Assembly (NCBI RefSeq): GCF_047345485.1
Contig: NZ_JBLFEN010000004.1
Coordinates: 124,001-188,000 of the forward strand
Origin: Jejuia sp047345485
GTDB taxonomy: Bacteria; Bacteroidota; Bacteroidia; Flavobacteriales; Flavobacteriaceae
Direction: 5' to 3'
DNA length: 64,000 nucleotides
Shown here: positions 53,250-62,649 of the stretch, in pieces
How positions within the stretch are numbered: the stretch's first letter is position 1
Layout: each line of letters opens with the position of its first letter
Position numbers and translations under genes: made by a program
The notes under the pieces: model-generated
What the model was told of the DNA's origin: nothing
The model's database searches: none
The model's input: only the letters and a program-made list of their open reading frames with translations

Positions 53250-53460
53250 TAAAGATGGCAGGTAGTTCGTTAGAGATTTTAGCTTTTCAACTAAGCTGAG
53301 GATAAAATCCATTCTTTTTATGTATAGATTGAATTTTATTTAACAGACTATTTTTGATTTTTTTATTTATTTAATGAGATACTAAAAATAAGTTTACCAA
53401 AAGAAAAATATTGAGGAAAGCTAGACTGGAAGATAGTAGACTAATACCAAAAAACGTATA

Positions 53461-53492
53461 AAAAAATCCGATTCAAACGAATCGGATTTTTT
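53461..53492 (-). terminator. Bidirectional terminator between the cyclase and rplT
   Basis: AAAAAATCCGATTC (53461-53474) pairs with GAATCGGATTTTTT (53479-53492) around an AAAC loop, with A and T runs on either side. It can stop transcription from rplT on the minus strand and from the cyclase on the + strand. Confidence 0.8.
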
Positions 53493-53530
53493 ATTAAGCG
53501 AATAATATGTTTTACAATAGGCAAAGTGCC

Positions 53531-53875
53531 TTATTTTACTTTATCAATAACAGCTTTAAAAGCTTCAGGGTTATTCATTGCTAAATCTGCAAGAACTTTA
53601 CGGTTCAATTCGATATTGTTAGCTTTAAGTTTCCCCATAAATTGAGAATAAGATAAACCGTGTTCTCTAGCTCCTGCGTTAATACGCGTAATCCAAAGTG
53701 CGCGGAATGTTCTTTTTTTGTTTCTACGGTCTCTATACGAGTATTGCATCGCTTTATCAACCGCATTTTTTGCTACTGTCCAAACGTTTTTACGACGTCC
53801 AAAGTAACCTTTTGCTTGTTTAAGCACCTTTTTTCTTCTGGCTCTTTTAGCTACAGAATTTACTGATCTTGGCAT
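53531..53875 (-). CDS. rplT: 50S ribosomal protein L20
   Basis: A 114-residue basic protein. MPRSVNSVAKRARRKKVLKQAKGYFGRRKNVWTVAKNAV and LWITRINAGAREHGLSYSQF are the universal L20 segments. It is a 23S-binding assembly protein, and in other bacteria represses its own operon. It is last of infC-rpmI-rplT on the minus strand, 103 bases after rpmI ends, and followed by a strong terminator. Confidence 0.97.
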   Translation of the reverse strand: MPRSVNSVAKRARRKKVLKQAKGYFGRRKNVWTVAKNAVDKAMQYSYRDRRNKKRTFRALWITRINAGAREHGLSYSQFMGKLKANNIELNRKVLADLAMNNPEAFKAVIDKVK

Positions 53876-53977
53876 AATTTTAATGTGTTTTGTAGCGGGC
53901 GTTCTAAACTAATTTTAGAATCTTTTTATTGGCCACACTCCAGGGTTTGTAAATTGTTTTAACCTATTAAAATAATA

Positions 53978-54175
53978 TTACTTTAAACGTAACATTGTTT
54001 TAATGTTATCCTCATCTGCTTTATGTACTAAACCATCATGGGTTAACTTAAGCTTTCGCTTTTTAGACTTCTTTGTTAAGATGTGACTCTTAAAAGCGTG
54101 CTTTCTTTTAATTTTACCGGTACCCGTTAACTTAAAACGTTTTTTGGCACTAGATTTTGTTTTCATTTTAGGCAT
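53978..54175 (-). CDS. rpmI: 50S ribosomal protein L35
   Basis: A 65-residue basic protein, MPKMKTKSSAKKRFKLTGTGK with HAFKSHILTKKSKKRKLKL, the L35 family. It lies between infC and rplT, which is the conserved order in nearly all bacteria. Gaps are 90 bases to infC and 102 to rplT; no internal terminator was seen. Confidence 0.97.
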   Translation of the reverse strand: MPKMKTKSSAKKRFKLTGTGKIKRKHAFKSHILTKKSKKRKLKLTHDGLVHKADEDNIKTMLRLK

Positions 54176-54265
54176 TTCTTTTCCTAGGTTTTAATTATTG
54201 CGCTTAATATTGTTTGTTATACTTATGTTGTTTCAGTATATACAGTATTATTATTGAAATGTAAA

Positions 54266-54814
54266 CTACTTTTTAGGAGCAATAAACATTGTCATTCGTT
54301 TTCCTTCTAGTCTTGGCATTTGTTCTACTTTACCAAGTTCTTCTAAATCTTGAGCCAGACGTAATAATAATATTTGTCCTTGCTCTTTAAATATAATGGA
54401 GCGACCTTTAAAAAATACAAAAGCTTTAAGCTTTGCACCATCTTTTAAAAACTTCTCTGCATGTTTCTTTTTAAACTCGTAGTCATGATCATCGGTTTGT
54501 GGTCCAAACCTAATTTCTTTAACTACAACTTTAGAAGCTTTAGCTTTTAAAGCTTTTTCACGTTTCTTCTGTTCGTAAAGAAACTTTTTATAGTCCATAA
54601 CTTTACAAACAGGCGGATCTGCTTTTGGTGAAATCTCAACGAGGTCTAGGCCTAATTCATCGGCTAGCCTTAGGGCATCACCTTTCGTATAAATACCTAC
54701 CTCTAGGTTATCTCCAACTAAACGCAATTTTTGCGCTGTAATTTTTGAATTGATCTTGTGTTTGTCTTCTTGGATAACCCTTCTATTGGGTTGTCTTCTT
54801 CTTCTAATTGCTAT
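54266..54814 (-). CDS. infC: Translation initiation factor IF-3 with non-ATG start
   Basis: The body (RLVGDNLEVGIY, LDLVEISPKADPPVCKVMDYKKFLYEQKK, VKEIRFGPQTDDHDYEFK) is clearly IF-3. No ATG precedes it; a frame from a later TTG (54727) would give 153 residues and lose the N-terminal domain edge. Reading upstream in frame, ATA-GCA-ATT at 54814 starts a basic head (MAIRRRRQPNRR then HKINSKI), the normal N-terminus of flavobacterial IF-3, giving 182 residues. Rare start codons in infC are known for autoregulation (ATT in E. coli). It begins 31 bases after thrS stops. Confidence 0.85.
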   Translation of the reverse strand: MAIRRRRQPNRRVIQEDKHKINSKITAQKLRLVGDNLEVGIYTKGDALRLADELGLDLVEISPKADPPVCKVMDYKKFLYEQKKREKALKAKASKVVVKEIRFGPQTDDHDYEFKKKHAEKFLKDGAKLKAFVFFKGRSIIFKEQGQILLLRLAQDLEELGKVEQMPRLEGKRMTMFIAPKK

Positions 54815-54845
54815 GGCTATATATGTTTTTAATTAAACTTTTTAT

Positions 54846-56783
54846 TTAGAACGATTTTAACGTTTTTCTTATGTCTTCTTTTATAATGTCGGCAAAGGCT
54901 TCAATAGAAATCATTCCTAAGTCTTCGCCTCCATGCTTACGCACAGTTATTTTGCCTTCTTTTTCTTCTTGTTCACCTATGATAAGCATGTAAGGGTGTT
55001 TTTGCATTTCGGCTTCCCTAATTTTTTTGCCTATTGTTTCATTTCTGTGATCTACAAGAGCGCGAATTTCGTGATTTTCAAGCAAATTTAAAACTTTTTC
55101 AGAATATATTTCATATTTCTCGCTAAGAGATAAAATTTTAGCTTGCACAGGCATTAACCAAAGAGGGAAGTTTCCACCAGTATGCTCCAATAATAATGCC
55201 ACAAAACGTTCCATACTACCAAAAGGCGCACGGTGTATCATTACAGGTCGGTGTAGCTCGTTATCACTACCTTTATAGGTTAATTCAAAGCGCTCAGGTA
55301 AGTTATAATCTACCTGTATGGTGCCTAATTGCCAACGCCTTCCTAAAGCATCTTTTACCATAAAATCTAGCTTAGGGCCGTAAAAAGCCGCTTCACCTGT
55401 TTCTATAACATAATCTAAGCCTTTATCTTCAGCAGCATTAATTATAGCTTGTTCTGCTTTTTCCCAGTTAGCAACATCACCTATATATTTATCAGGATTT
55501 TCAGGATCTCTTACAGAAACTTGAGCTGTAAAATTTTCAAAACCTAAAGAACCAAAAACATAAAGCACTAAATCAATTACATTTTTAAATTCTTCATCTA
55601 ACTGTTCTGGTGTACAAAACAAATGTGCATCATCTTGAGTAAAGCCTCTTACACGCGTTAATCCATGTAACTCACCACTTTGTTCATATCTATATACGGT
55701 ACCAAATTCAGCATAACGTACAGGTAAATCTTTGTAACTCCATTGAAAATTATTGTAAACCTCACAGTGGTGCGGACAATTCATAGGTTTCAGCAAAAAT
55801 TCCTCATCTTCCTTAGGAGTGGTAATTGGTTGAAAACTATCTTCACCATACTTAGCGTAGTGGCCAGAAGTTACATATAATTCTTTCTGTCCAATATGCG
55901 GCGTTACCACCATTTCGTAACCTGCTTTTTTTTGTGCAGCCTTCAAGAAATTTTCTAAACGTTCACGTAATGCAGCACCCTTAGGTAACCATAAAGGTAA
56001 ACCCTGTCCCACCTTTTGCGAAAACGTAAATAATTCTAATTCTTTTCCAAGCTTTCTATGGTCACGTTTTTTTGCTTCTTCCAGTAGCTGTAAATACTCA
56101 GTAAGTTCTTTTTGTTTAGGAAAAGAAACCCCGTAAATACGTGTTAGCTGTGGTTTGTTTTCATCACCGCGCCAGTAAGCGCCAGCAGCACTCATCACTT
56201 TTACAGCTTTTATAATACCTGTATTTGGTATATGTCCACCACGGCATAAATCGGTAAAGGTGCTATGGTCACAAAACGTAATTGTACCATCTTCAAGGTT
56301 TTCTATCAACTCAGTTTTAAACGCATTATCTTTATATAAATCAAGGGCATCTGCTTTAGTAACAGCTCGCATTTTAAAATCATGTTTTCCCCGTGCTATC
56401 TCTAACATTTTAGTTTCAATAGATTTAAAATCCTTTTCAGAAACAGAATGTTCTCCAAAATCAACATCATAATAAAATCCATTTTCAATAGCAGGACCAA
56501 TAGTTAGTTTCGCCTCAGGATACAATTCCTCAAGTGCTTGGGCCAAAACGTGTGCCGAAGAATGCCAAAACGCCTGCTTCCCTTCATCATCTCTCCAAGT
56601 ATATAAAACCAAAGCACCATCGGTGGTCAAAGGTGTTACCGTTTCAACAGTCGTACCATTAAAACTAGCCGAAATCACGTTTCTAGCCAAACCTTCGCTA
56701 ATGCTTTTAGCAACATCTATTGGTGTAGAGTTCTTCTCAAACTCCTTCACACTCCCGTCGGGTAATGTAATCTGTATCATCAA
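54846..56783 (-). CDS. thrS: Threonyl-tRNA synthetase
   Basis: A 645-residue class II synthetase. The TGS domain (1-62, ITLPDGSVKEFEKN) and editing domain (about 65-225, with FWHSSAHVLAQAL and HCxxH-like region CRGGHIPNTG) precede the catalytic core: LKPMNCPHHCEVY (zinc Cys and His), GFTQDDAHLFC and VMIHRAPFGSMERF. The anticodon-binding domain ends it. It attaches threonine to its tRNA. It heads the operon thrS-infC-rpmI-rplT, with a good promoter at 56804-56833. Confidence 0.97.
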   Translation of the reverse strand: MMIQITLPDGSVKEFEKNSTPIDVAKSISEGLARNVISASFNGTTVETVTPLTTDGALVLYTWRDDEGKQAFWHSSAHVLAQALEELYPEAKLTIGPAIENGFYYDVDFGEHSVSEKDFKSIETKMLEIARGKHDFKMRAVTKADALDLYKDNAFKTELIENLEDGTITFCDHSTFTDLCRGGHIPNTGIIKAVKVMSAAGAYWRGDENKPQLTRIYGVSFPKQKELTEYLQLLEEAKKRDHRKLGKELELFTFSQKVGQGLPLWLPKGAALRERLENFLKAAQKKAGYEMVVTPHIGQKELYVTSGHYAKYGEDSFQPITTPKEDEEFLLKPMNCPHHCEVYNNFQWSYKDLPVRYAEFGTVYRYEQSGELHGLTRVRGFTQDDAHLFCTPEQLDEEFKNVIDLVLYVFGSLGFENFTAQVSVRDPENPDKYIGDVANWEKAEQAIINAAEDKGLDYVIETGEAAFYGPKLDFMVKDALGRRWQLGTIQVDYNLPERFELTYKGSDNELHRPVMIHRAPFGSMERFVALLLEHTGGNFPLWLMPVQAKILSLSEKYEIYSEKVLNLLENHEIRALVDHRNETIGKKIREAEMQKHPYMLIIGEQEEKEGKITVRKHGGEDLGMISIEAFADIIKEDIRKTLKSF

Positions 56784-56803
56784 ATAAAATTAAAAATAGG
56801 CTG

Positions 56804-56833
56804 CAAAGATAATATATAAAAAAATCCATACAA
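56804..56833 (-). promoter_or_regulatory. thrS operon promoter
   Basis: On the minus strand TTG (56833-56831), 19 bases of spacer and TATCTTTG (56811-56804) fit TTG-N17-23-TAnnTTTG. The predicted transcript begins about 15-20 bases before thrS, leaving no room for a T-box leader. Confidence 0.6.
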
Positions 56834-57143
56834 TATAATATCCATATAATATAGCAACTACTAGTTTTAGCTTATTGGGAATTCAGGTTTTTTTTGGGGA
56901 ACAGTATTGTAGCGTTGAATATACAAGCAAAGTTTAAGTTCTCAATACTTCAACACATAATAGTATTAGAGATTTTAGTCATGTAGGTTTTGTTGCGCTA
57001 TAGTTTAGGGGTTTATTTGCCAATACTATATGTGATGATTTTGGGTTATTTTTTGTTATAAGTTCAGATGGTTTTAATTTTTTTTGAAAATCTATAAAAG
57101 TACTAATTCAGCTTTGTAAAATTTATTTTTTTAATACTAGGAA
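56834..57143. other. Intergenic stretch with nothing recognised
   Basis: Between the thrS promoter and the histidine kinase there is AT-rich DNA with long T runs. No supported gene, tRNA, strong hairpin or repeat was seen. Confidence 0.5.
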
Positions 57144-58341
57144 TTATTTTTTAATATAAAACTTAAAAGTACTGCCTACGTTAACTTGAGAAGTTAATGT
57201 AATATCGCCACCTAATGCTTTTACCATAGATTTTACTGTAAAAAGACCAATACCAGAGGCATTATTACCAAAAACATCTTTTAAATTAGAAACGCTGAAT
57301 AAACCAAATATCTTTTTTATATCCTCTTCTTTAATACCCATTCCATTATCGTTTACTGAAAAGTGATAATGAGATGTGGTTTCTTCAAAATCTAATACTA
57401 CTTTAGGGTTTCTATTATTATTATACTTAAAAGCGTTGTCCACCAAATTATGTAGAATTTGGGTAAGTGCTGATTTTTTTACTTGTTTCAATTTAGCGTT
57501 AGTAACTAAAACAAAATTCCTTTTTTTTAAATTTTGAATGCTTGTAATATGATTATATATAGATTTTAACGAAACATCTTCACTAACATTTTCTACTGAA
57601 TTACTAGCTTTGTAATGCTTTAATGCGCCATCTATATATTGTCTCAATGATGTTGCAGATTCGTTTATTAAGTCTAAATATTCTTTAGAATCTTCTGTTA
57701 ATTTATCTTCATTTTCATACTTTAAAAAATCGGTTAAACTACTTATGTTAGCTAACGGCGATTTTAAATCATGAGAGACTTGACCAGAAAATTTCTCTAA
57801 AAATTTATTTTGTGTTTCAAGATGTTTGGTTGCAGATGCTAATTTTTTATTGTTTTTTCTAAGATCAAATAAGTTCATTACTTGTTTAGAAATTATTTTT
57901 AAGCTATTTATTTGGTGTTTATTGAGTACTCTAGGTTTATGATCATACACGCAAAGTGTGCCTAAAGCGTGGCCTTTACAGTCTCGTATTGGAACACCAG
58001 CATAAAAGATTGCTTTAAATTCTTTTACTAAAGGATTATCATGAAAAATTTCACTTTTTCTAGCATCTTCAATTATAAAAATATCTTCATCGCTTAGTAT
58101 TGCATGACCACAAAATGAAATTGAACGAGGCGACTCATGAATATCTAAACCATAGCGCGATTTTAAAAGATTTTTCTCAGTGTCTAAATATCGTTATTAA
58201 CGAAATTGGGACTTCGCAAATATGGGCTATTAGTTGTGTAATGTCATCAAGTTCTGATTCTGGTAAGGTATCTAATAAGCCATAGTTTTTTACAGCATTT
58301 AACCTATCTAATTCATTATCGGGAAATTCAGGACTAATCAT
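57144..58341 (-). pseudogene. GAF-domain histidine kinase broken by a one-base frameshift
   Basis: From the ATG at 58341 a GAF-domain head reads in one frame (PEFPDNELDRLNAV, VPISLITIF) up to about residue 52, then hits a stop (Arg-His-stop). Dropping one A at about 58185 restores DTEKNLLKSRYGLDIHESPR and continues through SFCGHAILSDEDIF and AGVPIRDCKGHALGTLCVYD into the kinase: SGQVSHDLKSPLANIS (phospho-His), HNLVDNAFKYN and GIGLFTVKS. So the frame breaks once, not in a long base run. Total length without the break would be near 400 residues. It could be a real inactivated sensor kinase or a base-call error. Confidence 0.8.
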
Positions 58342-58382
58342 TCAGCAAAAATCATAATTTTTTTAAGCTTATGATGTTAAGA

Positions 58383-59159
58383 TTATCCAAAATCTTCAAA
58401 AACACCTAAGCCAAATAATGCAAAATCATACTTAACAGGGTCTTTTGTGTTTAATTTCCTAAGACTTTTGTCGAGTTCGGCTAAGGCTTTACCATCATTT
58501 TGCTTTCGCTTTAATAAACCTAAAGCTCTTGCAACGTTTCCAGAATGTACATCTAAGGGACAAGATAATTGACTTGGAGAGAGCTGTTGCCAAATACCAA
58601 AATCTACACCTGCGTTATCGTTTCTTACCATCCAACGTAAAAACATATTAATACGTTTTGCAGCAGAATTTTTTAAAGGATCACTTACGTGTTTTTCAGT
58701 GCGTTTTAAATGGTCTATTTCAAAAAAGGTAGTTTTAAATTTAGAGATAGCGTGTTGTAAAGAATTTGTTTCTGCATGTTCTGCAAATAGAGTTTCTAAA
58801 CCCTTGTGATTTATGTAGATGTGTTGTAGTGATTTGATAAATTGCATACAATCATCACCATTAAATGTTCGGTGTACAAAGTGTTGTAGCTTATCTAAAT
58901 CTGCATTAGTGTGGTTTATTACAAAATCATAAGGAGCATTATCTAGCCATTCCATCAATCGTTTAGCATTATTGATAATACTTTTACGGTTACCCCAAGC
59001 TATTGTTGCCGTTAAAAACCCACTAATTTCTATATCTTCTTTTTTAGAAAAATTATGCGGGATTTGTATAGGATCACTTTCAATAAATTTAGGGTTATTG
59101 TATTCTGTTGCTTTGGTGTCTAAAAAATCTTTTAATTCAGCCTTTAGTAGTTTTTTCAT
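58383..59159 (-). CDS. TIGR02757-family protein
   Basis: A 258-residue protein (start at 59159; an ATG at 59180 adds seven residues). FIESDPIQIPHNFSKKEDIEISGFLTATIAWGNRKSIINNAKRLMEWL and RWMVRNDNAGVDFGIWQQLSPSQLSCPLDVHSGNVARALGLL match the TIGR02757 (DUF2400) family, conserved in Bacteroidota. The second segment recalls helix-hairpin DNA repair glycosylase folds, so a role in DNA handling has been suspected. It follows the broken kinase on the same strand. Nothing in the neighbourhood pins its function. Confidence 0.88.
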   Translation of the reverse strand: MKKLLKAELKDFLDTKATEYNNPKFIESDPIQIPHNFSKKEDIEISGFLTATIAWGNRKSIINNAKRLMEWLDNAPYDFVINHTNADLDKLQHFVHRTFNGDDCMQFIKSLQHIYINHKGLETLFAEHAETNSLQHAISKFKTTFFEIDHLKRTEKHVSDPLKNSAAKRINMFLRWMVRNDNAGVDFGIWQQLSPSQLSCPLDVHSGNVARALGLLKRKQNDGKALAELDKSLRKLNTKDPVKYDFALFGLGVFEDFG

Positions 59160-59254
59160 ATTAATTTCGTAATCATGCAAAAATACTTGTAATTAGCTAA
59201 ACAAAAAGGGGACTTAACGTTTTAATAACTATGATACCTTTAAAAATGTGATAT

Positions 59255-60430
59255 ATGAAAGTTAGAAACCATATTTTACCTATTATCGTTTTTGCACAAT
59301 TTTGCTGTACATCATTATGGTTTGCAGGCAATGCTATTATAACAGATTTAATTCTAGTATTCAATTTAGAGTCTTCAGCTTTAGCGCACCTTACATCTGC
59401 TGTTCAATTTGGATTTATCATCGGTACATTTATATTTGCTATTTTAACTATTGCTGATAGGTTTTCACCATCAAAAGTATTTTTTGTTTGTGCTTTAATA
59501 GCGGCATCGTTAAACCTTCTAACTATTATTGAGATTAACACCTTACAAAGTTTGTTTTTTATCCGCTTAGGTACTGGTTTTTTTTTAGCAGGTATTTATC
59601 CCGTGGGAATGAAAATTGCATCAGATTATTTTAAAGCAGGACTAGGCAAGTCACTCGGCTTTTTAGTAGGTGCTTTAGTTTTGGGCACTGCTTTTCCACA
59701 TATTTTAAAAGTGTTTAACCAAAGTATATCTTGGGAAGTAGTAGTATATATTACATCTTGTATTGCGATAATTGGTGGAGGAGCCATAGTAATTTTTGTT
59801 CCTGATGGACCTTATAAAACTAAACTTGAAAAATTTGATATCAGTGTTTTCTACAGCGTATTTAAAATTAAGAATTTTAGAACTGCAGCGTTTGGTTATT
59901 TTGGGCATATGTGGGAGTTGTATGCTTTTTGGGCTTTTGTACCTGTTATTTTAAAAGGGTATTTAAATTTTCATGACGGTATACAATTTAATGTGTCATT
60001 ATATAGCTTTATCATCATTGCATCAGGTGCGTTAAGTTGTGTGTTATCTGGGTATCTATCGCAAAAATTTACGCCTAAAAAAGTAGCGACACTGGCATTA
60101 ACATTATCATGCTTATGTTGCTTGTTATCGCCTTTAATTTTTGTAATTAACTCAGAACTTGTCTTTTTGAGTTTTCTTGTATTTTGGGGTATGGTGGTTA
60201 TTGCAGATTCTCCGCTATTTTCAACATTAGTGGCGCAAAACGTACCCAATACAACAAAAGGAACAGCATTAACAATAGTAAATTCTATTGGGTTTGCTAC
60301 TACTATATTTAGTATTCAATTACTAAATAGTATTCAACATACTTTAGAAATAAGGTGTTTATTTATACTGTTAGCCATCGGGCCAATTTTAGGTTTATTG
60401 GCGCTTTATAAGTCTTGTGTTAGGTTGTAA
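59255..60430 (+). CDS. Major facilitator superfamily transporter
   Basis: A 391-residue protein with about twelve hydrophobic segments. Early loop GDxxDR-type text is replaced by FAILTIADRFSPSKVF, and the second half has LSGYLSQKFTPKKVATLAL. These are the loop 2-3 and 8-9 regions of MFS carriers. The substrate is not evident. It is divergent from TIGR02757 and its last bases overlap the convergent LolD-like gene by 11 bases. Confidence 0.86.
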   Translation: MKVRNHILPIIVFAQFCCTSLWFAGNAIITDLILVFNLESSALAHLTSAVQFGFIIGTFIFAILTIADRFSPSKVFFVCALIAASLNLLTIIEINTLQSLFFIRLGTGFFLAGIYPVGMKIASDYFKAGLGKSLGFLVGALVLGTAFPHILKVFNQSISWEVVVYITSCIAIIGGGAIVIFVPDGPYKTKLEKFDISVFYSVFKIKNFRTAAFGYFGHMWELYAFWAFVPVILKGYLNFHDGIQFNVSLYSFIIIASGALSCVLSGYLSQKFTPKKVATLALTLSCLCCLLSPLIFVINSELVFLSFLVFWGMVVIADSPLFSTLVAQNVPNTTKGTALTIVNSIGFATTIFSIQLLNSIQHTLEIRCLFILLAIGPILGLLALYKSCVRL

Positions 60431-61082
60431 TATTGCCATCTACCATCACTAATTTCCTGTCTGCCATATTTGCTAATTCTTCGTTGTGAGTTACTATAAC
60501 AAAGGTTTGACCAAATTCATCACGTAATTTAAAAAATAAATTATGAAGATTTTCGGCAGATTCGCTATCTAAATTCCCCGAAGGTTCATCAGCAAAAATT
60601 AAATCAGGTTTATTTACTAGCGCCCTAGCTACAGCTACACGTTGTTGTTCTCCTCCAGATAATTCGTTGGGTTTATGGTTGTAACGGTGAGATAATCCTA
60701 AAAAATCTAACAATTCTTTGGCTCTTACTTCGGTATCAATTTTTGATGTGCCTTTTATAAAAGCTGGTAAGCATACATTTTCTAAAGCCGTAAATTCTGG
60801 TAATAATTGATGAAACTGAAAAATAAAACCAATATGCTCATTTCTAAATTTAGCGAGGGCTTTATCGTTTAATCCCTTAACTTCAATATCATTTATTTGC
60901 AGATTGAAATCTTCGGTTTTAGAAGCTCTATCTAAGGTGCCTAAAATTTGTAATAATGTTGTTTTACCAGCACCAGAAGCACCAACTATAGATACTATTT
61001 CGCTTTTTTTTACTTCAATATTTACACCTTTTAATACATGCAAATCATCGTAATATTTATGTATGTTTTTTGCTTTAATCAT
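60420..61082 (-). CDS. LolD-like ABC transporter ATP-binding protein
   Basis: A 220-residue ATPase. Walker A is GASGAGKTTLLQ (near 34), the Q-loop is FQFHQLLPEFTALENV, the signature is ELSGGEQQRVAVARAL and Walker B is LIFADEPSGNLD with the switch His in VTHNEEL. The pattern and short length match LolD/MacB-type ATPases that serve lipoprotein release or macrolide-type efflux. The permease is not next to it, so the complex cannot be named. It overlaps the end of the MFS gene. Confidence 0.88.
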   Translation of the reverse strand: MIKAKNIHKYYDDLHVLKGVNIEVKKSEIVSIVGASGAGKTTLLQILGTLDRASKTEDFNLQINDIEVKGLNDKALAKFRNEHIGFIFQFHQLLPEFTALENVCLPAFIKGTSKIDTEVRAKELLDFLGLSHRYNHKPNELSGGEQQRVAVARALVNKPDLIFADEPSGNLDSESAENLHNLFFKLRDEFGQTFVIVTHNEELANMADRKLVMVDGNITT

Positions 61083-61216
61083 TTAATTATAAAATAATAG
61101 GTGTGAATTTACCATTTTAGAATGTGTTGCACAATTTTGTTTTATTTCTTTTATGATTTTAATCATTAATGCTCTAAATTGCATAAACCACTTATACTAA
61201 GCGAAAATTTATAATA

Positions 61217-61804
61217 ATGCCATATAAAAATTTAGAAGAATATAATCTTGAAGTAACTGAAGGTGTTAAGGAACGCTACAAACGTATTATTGAAGATTTA
61301 GGTGAAGACACCAAACGAGAAGGATTACTTAAAACACCAGAGCGTGCAGCAAAAGCAATGCAGTTTTTGACACAAGGTTACGACCAAGATCCTGTTGAAA
61401 TTTTAACGGGTGCCATGTTTAAAGAGTCTTATCAAGAAATGGTGATTGTAAAAGATATTGAGCTTTATTCGTTATGCGAACACCATATTTTACCATTTTT
61501 TGGAAAAGTACACATAGCTTACATACCAAACGGCTATATTGTTGGTTTAAGTAAGTTACCACGTATAGTTGATGTGTTTGCAAGACGCTTACAAGTGCAG
61601 GAACGTTTAACAGAACAAATTTTAGATTGTATTAATGATACACTAAAACCTCAAGGTGTTGCGGTGGTTATAGAAGCATCGCATATGTGTATGATGATGC
61701 GTGGTGTACAAAAACAAAACTCTATAACAACAACATCAGGATTTAGAGGGCAATTTGAAAAAATAGAAACACGTAATGAGTTTTTAAAGCTAATAGGAAA
61801 ATAA
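61217..61804 (+). CDS. folE: GTP cyclohydrolase I
   Basis: A 195-residue enzyme. LKTPERAAKAMQFLTQGY, DIELYSLCEHHILPFFGKVHIAYIPN and VDVFARRLQVQERLTEQI are the family's defining segments; the zinc ligands are Cys and two His in SLCEHH plus the Cys in EASHMCMMMRG. It makes dihydroneopterin triphosphate from GTP, feeding folate or pterin synthesis. The queuosine pathway also starts here, and tgt is encoded in this window, though not nearby. The gene stands alone. Confidence 0.96.
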   Translation: MPYKNLEEYNLEVTEGVKERYKRIIEDLGEDTKREGLLKTPERAAKAMQFLTQGYDQDPVEILTGAMFKESYQEMVIVKDIELYSLCEHHILPFFGKVHIAYIPNGYIVGLSKLPRIVDVFARRLQVQERLTEQILDCINDTLKPQGVAVVIEASHMCMMMRGVQKQNSITTTSGFRGQFEKIETRNEFLKLIGK

Positions 61805-61849
61805 GTTTAGGTGTGTTTTTAAGCCCTACAGTTGCCTAATTATGAGGAT

Positions 61850-62611
61850 TTATAGTGATTTTCTTATGGCTACAAACCCAAAAATAAAAATCGTTGTACA
61901 TATGAAGTAGGGGATAATATAAGCCTTTAAGCCTATGACCAATAAAAATGCAATTATGAGTAACTGAAATCCTAGTCCAAATATTGAAAGTACTGTCATT
62001 AACCAATTGGGAAGTGTTTTTCCTGTAGATGCATTTTTGTCTAGTAAATAAATTGCTTTATCAAAACCACCATAAAGTATTTTATAGAGTTTAAACAAAA
62101 TATTTACATCGGTTTGTTTTTCTCCTGGTAACGCTACGGGTGTTTTGTTTTCAAAAATACGGCTAGTTGTATCACCATTATATTTGTTTCTTAAAATAAC
62201 ATAGTAATAATTATATAAAGTACCTTGTAACTGTAGCCCTAAAAATGCAATAATGGTATACCAAATATTAGTGTTTGTAATGTGCCATATCGTTAATAAA
62301 AACAAGGCATTTAAAATAATATCAGATACAGAATCTAAATATCTGCCTGTATATGAAGGTGTGTTTTTTAATCTTGCCAATTCGCCGTCGGCTGCATCTA
62401 AAATAGATTTTAAAATTATGAAGAAAGCCGCGTAAAGGTAATAGCCCTTAATAATACAAACTATAGCTAATAAACCAGAAATTACGAAACCTACAGTAAC
62501 ATGTATGGCAGTAAAACTTGTGTTTTTAAGTGATTTAGAAATAATTTTTGCTATTGGTCTTCCATAATCAGAAAGATCAATGAATGTGTAAGCTTTAGGA
62601 AGTTTGGACAT
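61850..62611 (-). CDS. CDP-alcohol phosphatidyltransferase-family protein
   Basis: A 253-residue membrane protein with the full signature DG-x2-AR-x8-G-x3-D-x3-D (DGELARLKNTPSYTG and YLDSVSD, residues about 92-115). Around it are about six hydrophobic segments. It differs from the PssA-like enzyme at 1748-2500 and could make phosphatidylglycerol phosphate, inositol or another polar head; the acceptor is unknown. It is encoded next to a DUF4375 gene on the same strand, 38 bases apart. Confidence 0.86.
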   Translation of the reverse strand: MSKLPKAYTFIDLSDYGRPIAKIISKSLKNTSFTAIHVTVGFVISGLLAIVCIIKGYYLYAAFFIILKSILDAADGELARLKNTPSYTGRYLDSVSDIILNALFLLTIWHITNTNIWYTIIAFLGLQLQGTLYNYYYVILRNKYNGDTTSRIFENKTPVALPGEKQTDVNILFKLYKILYGGFDKAIYLLDKNASTGKTLPNWLMTVLSIFGLGFQLLIIAFLLVIGLKAYIIPYFICTTIFIFGFVAIRKSL

Positions 62612-62649
62612 TTTTTAAAACGAAACAGATAATATTATGCAGAAATATA

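Noticed and set aside
54266..54727. infC start at TTG
   Set aside because: This loses the conserved basic N-terminus that is present upstream in the same frame.
56784..57143. T-box leader before thrS
   Set aside because: The promoter leaves only about 20 bases of leader, and no T-box pairing text is visible; such leaders are not typical of Bacteroidota.
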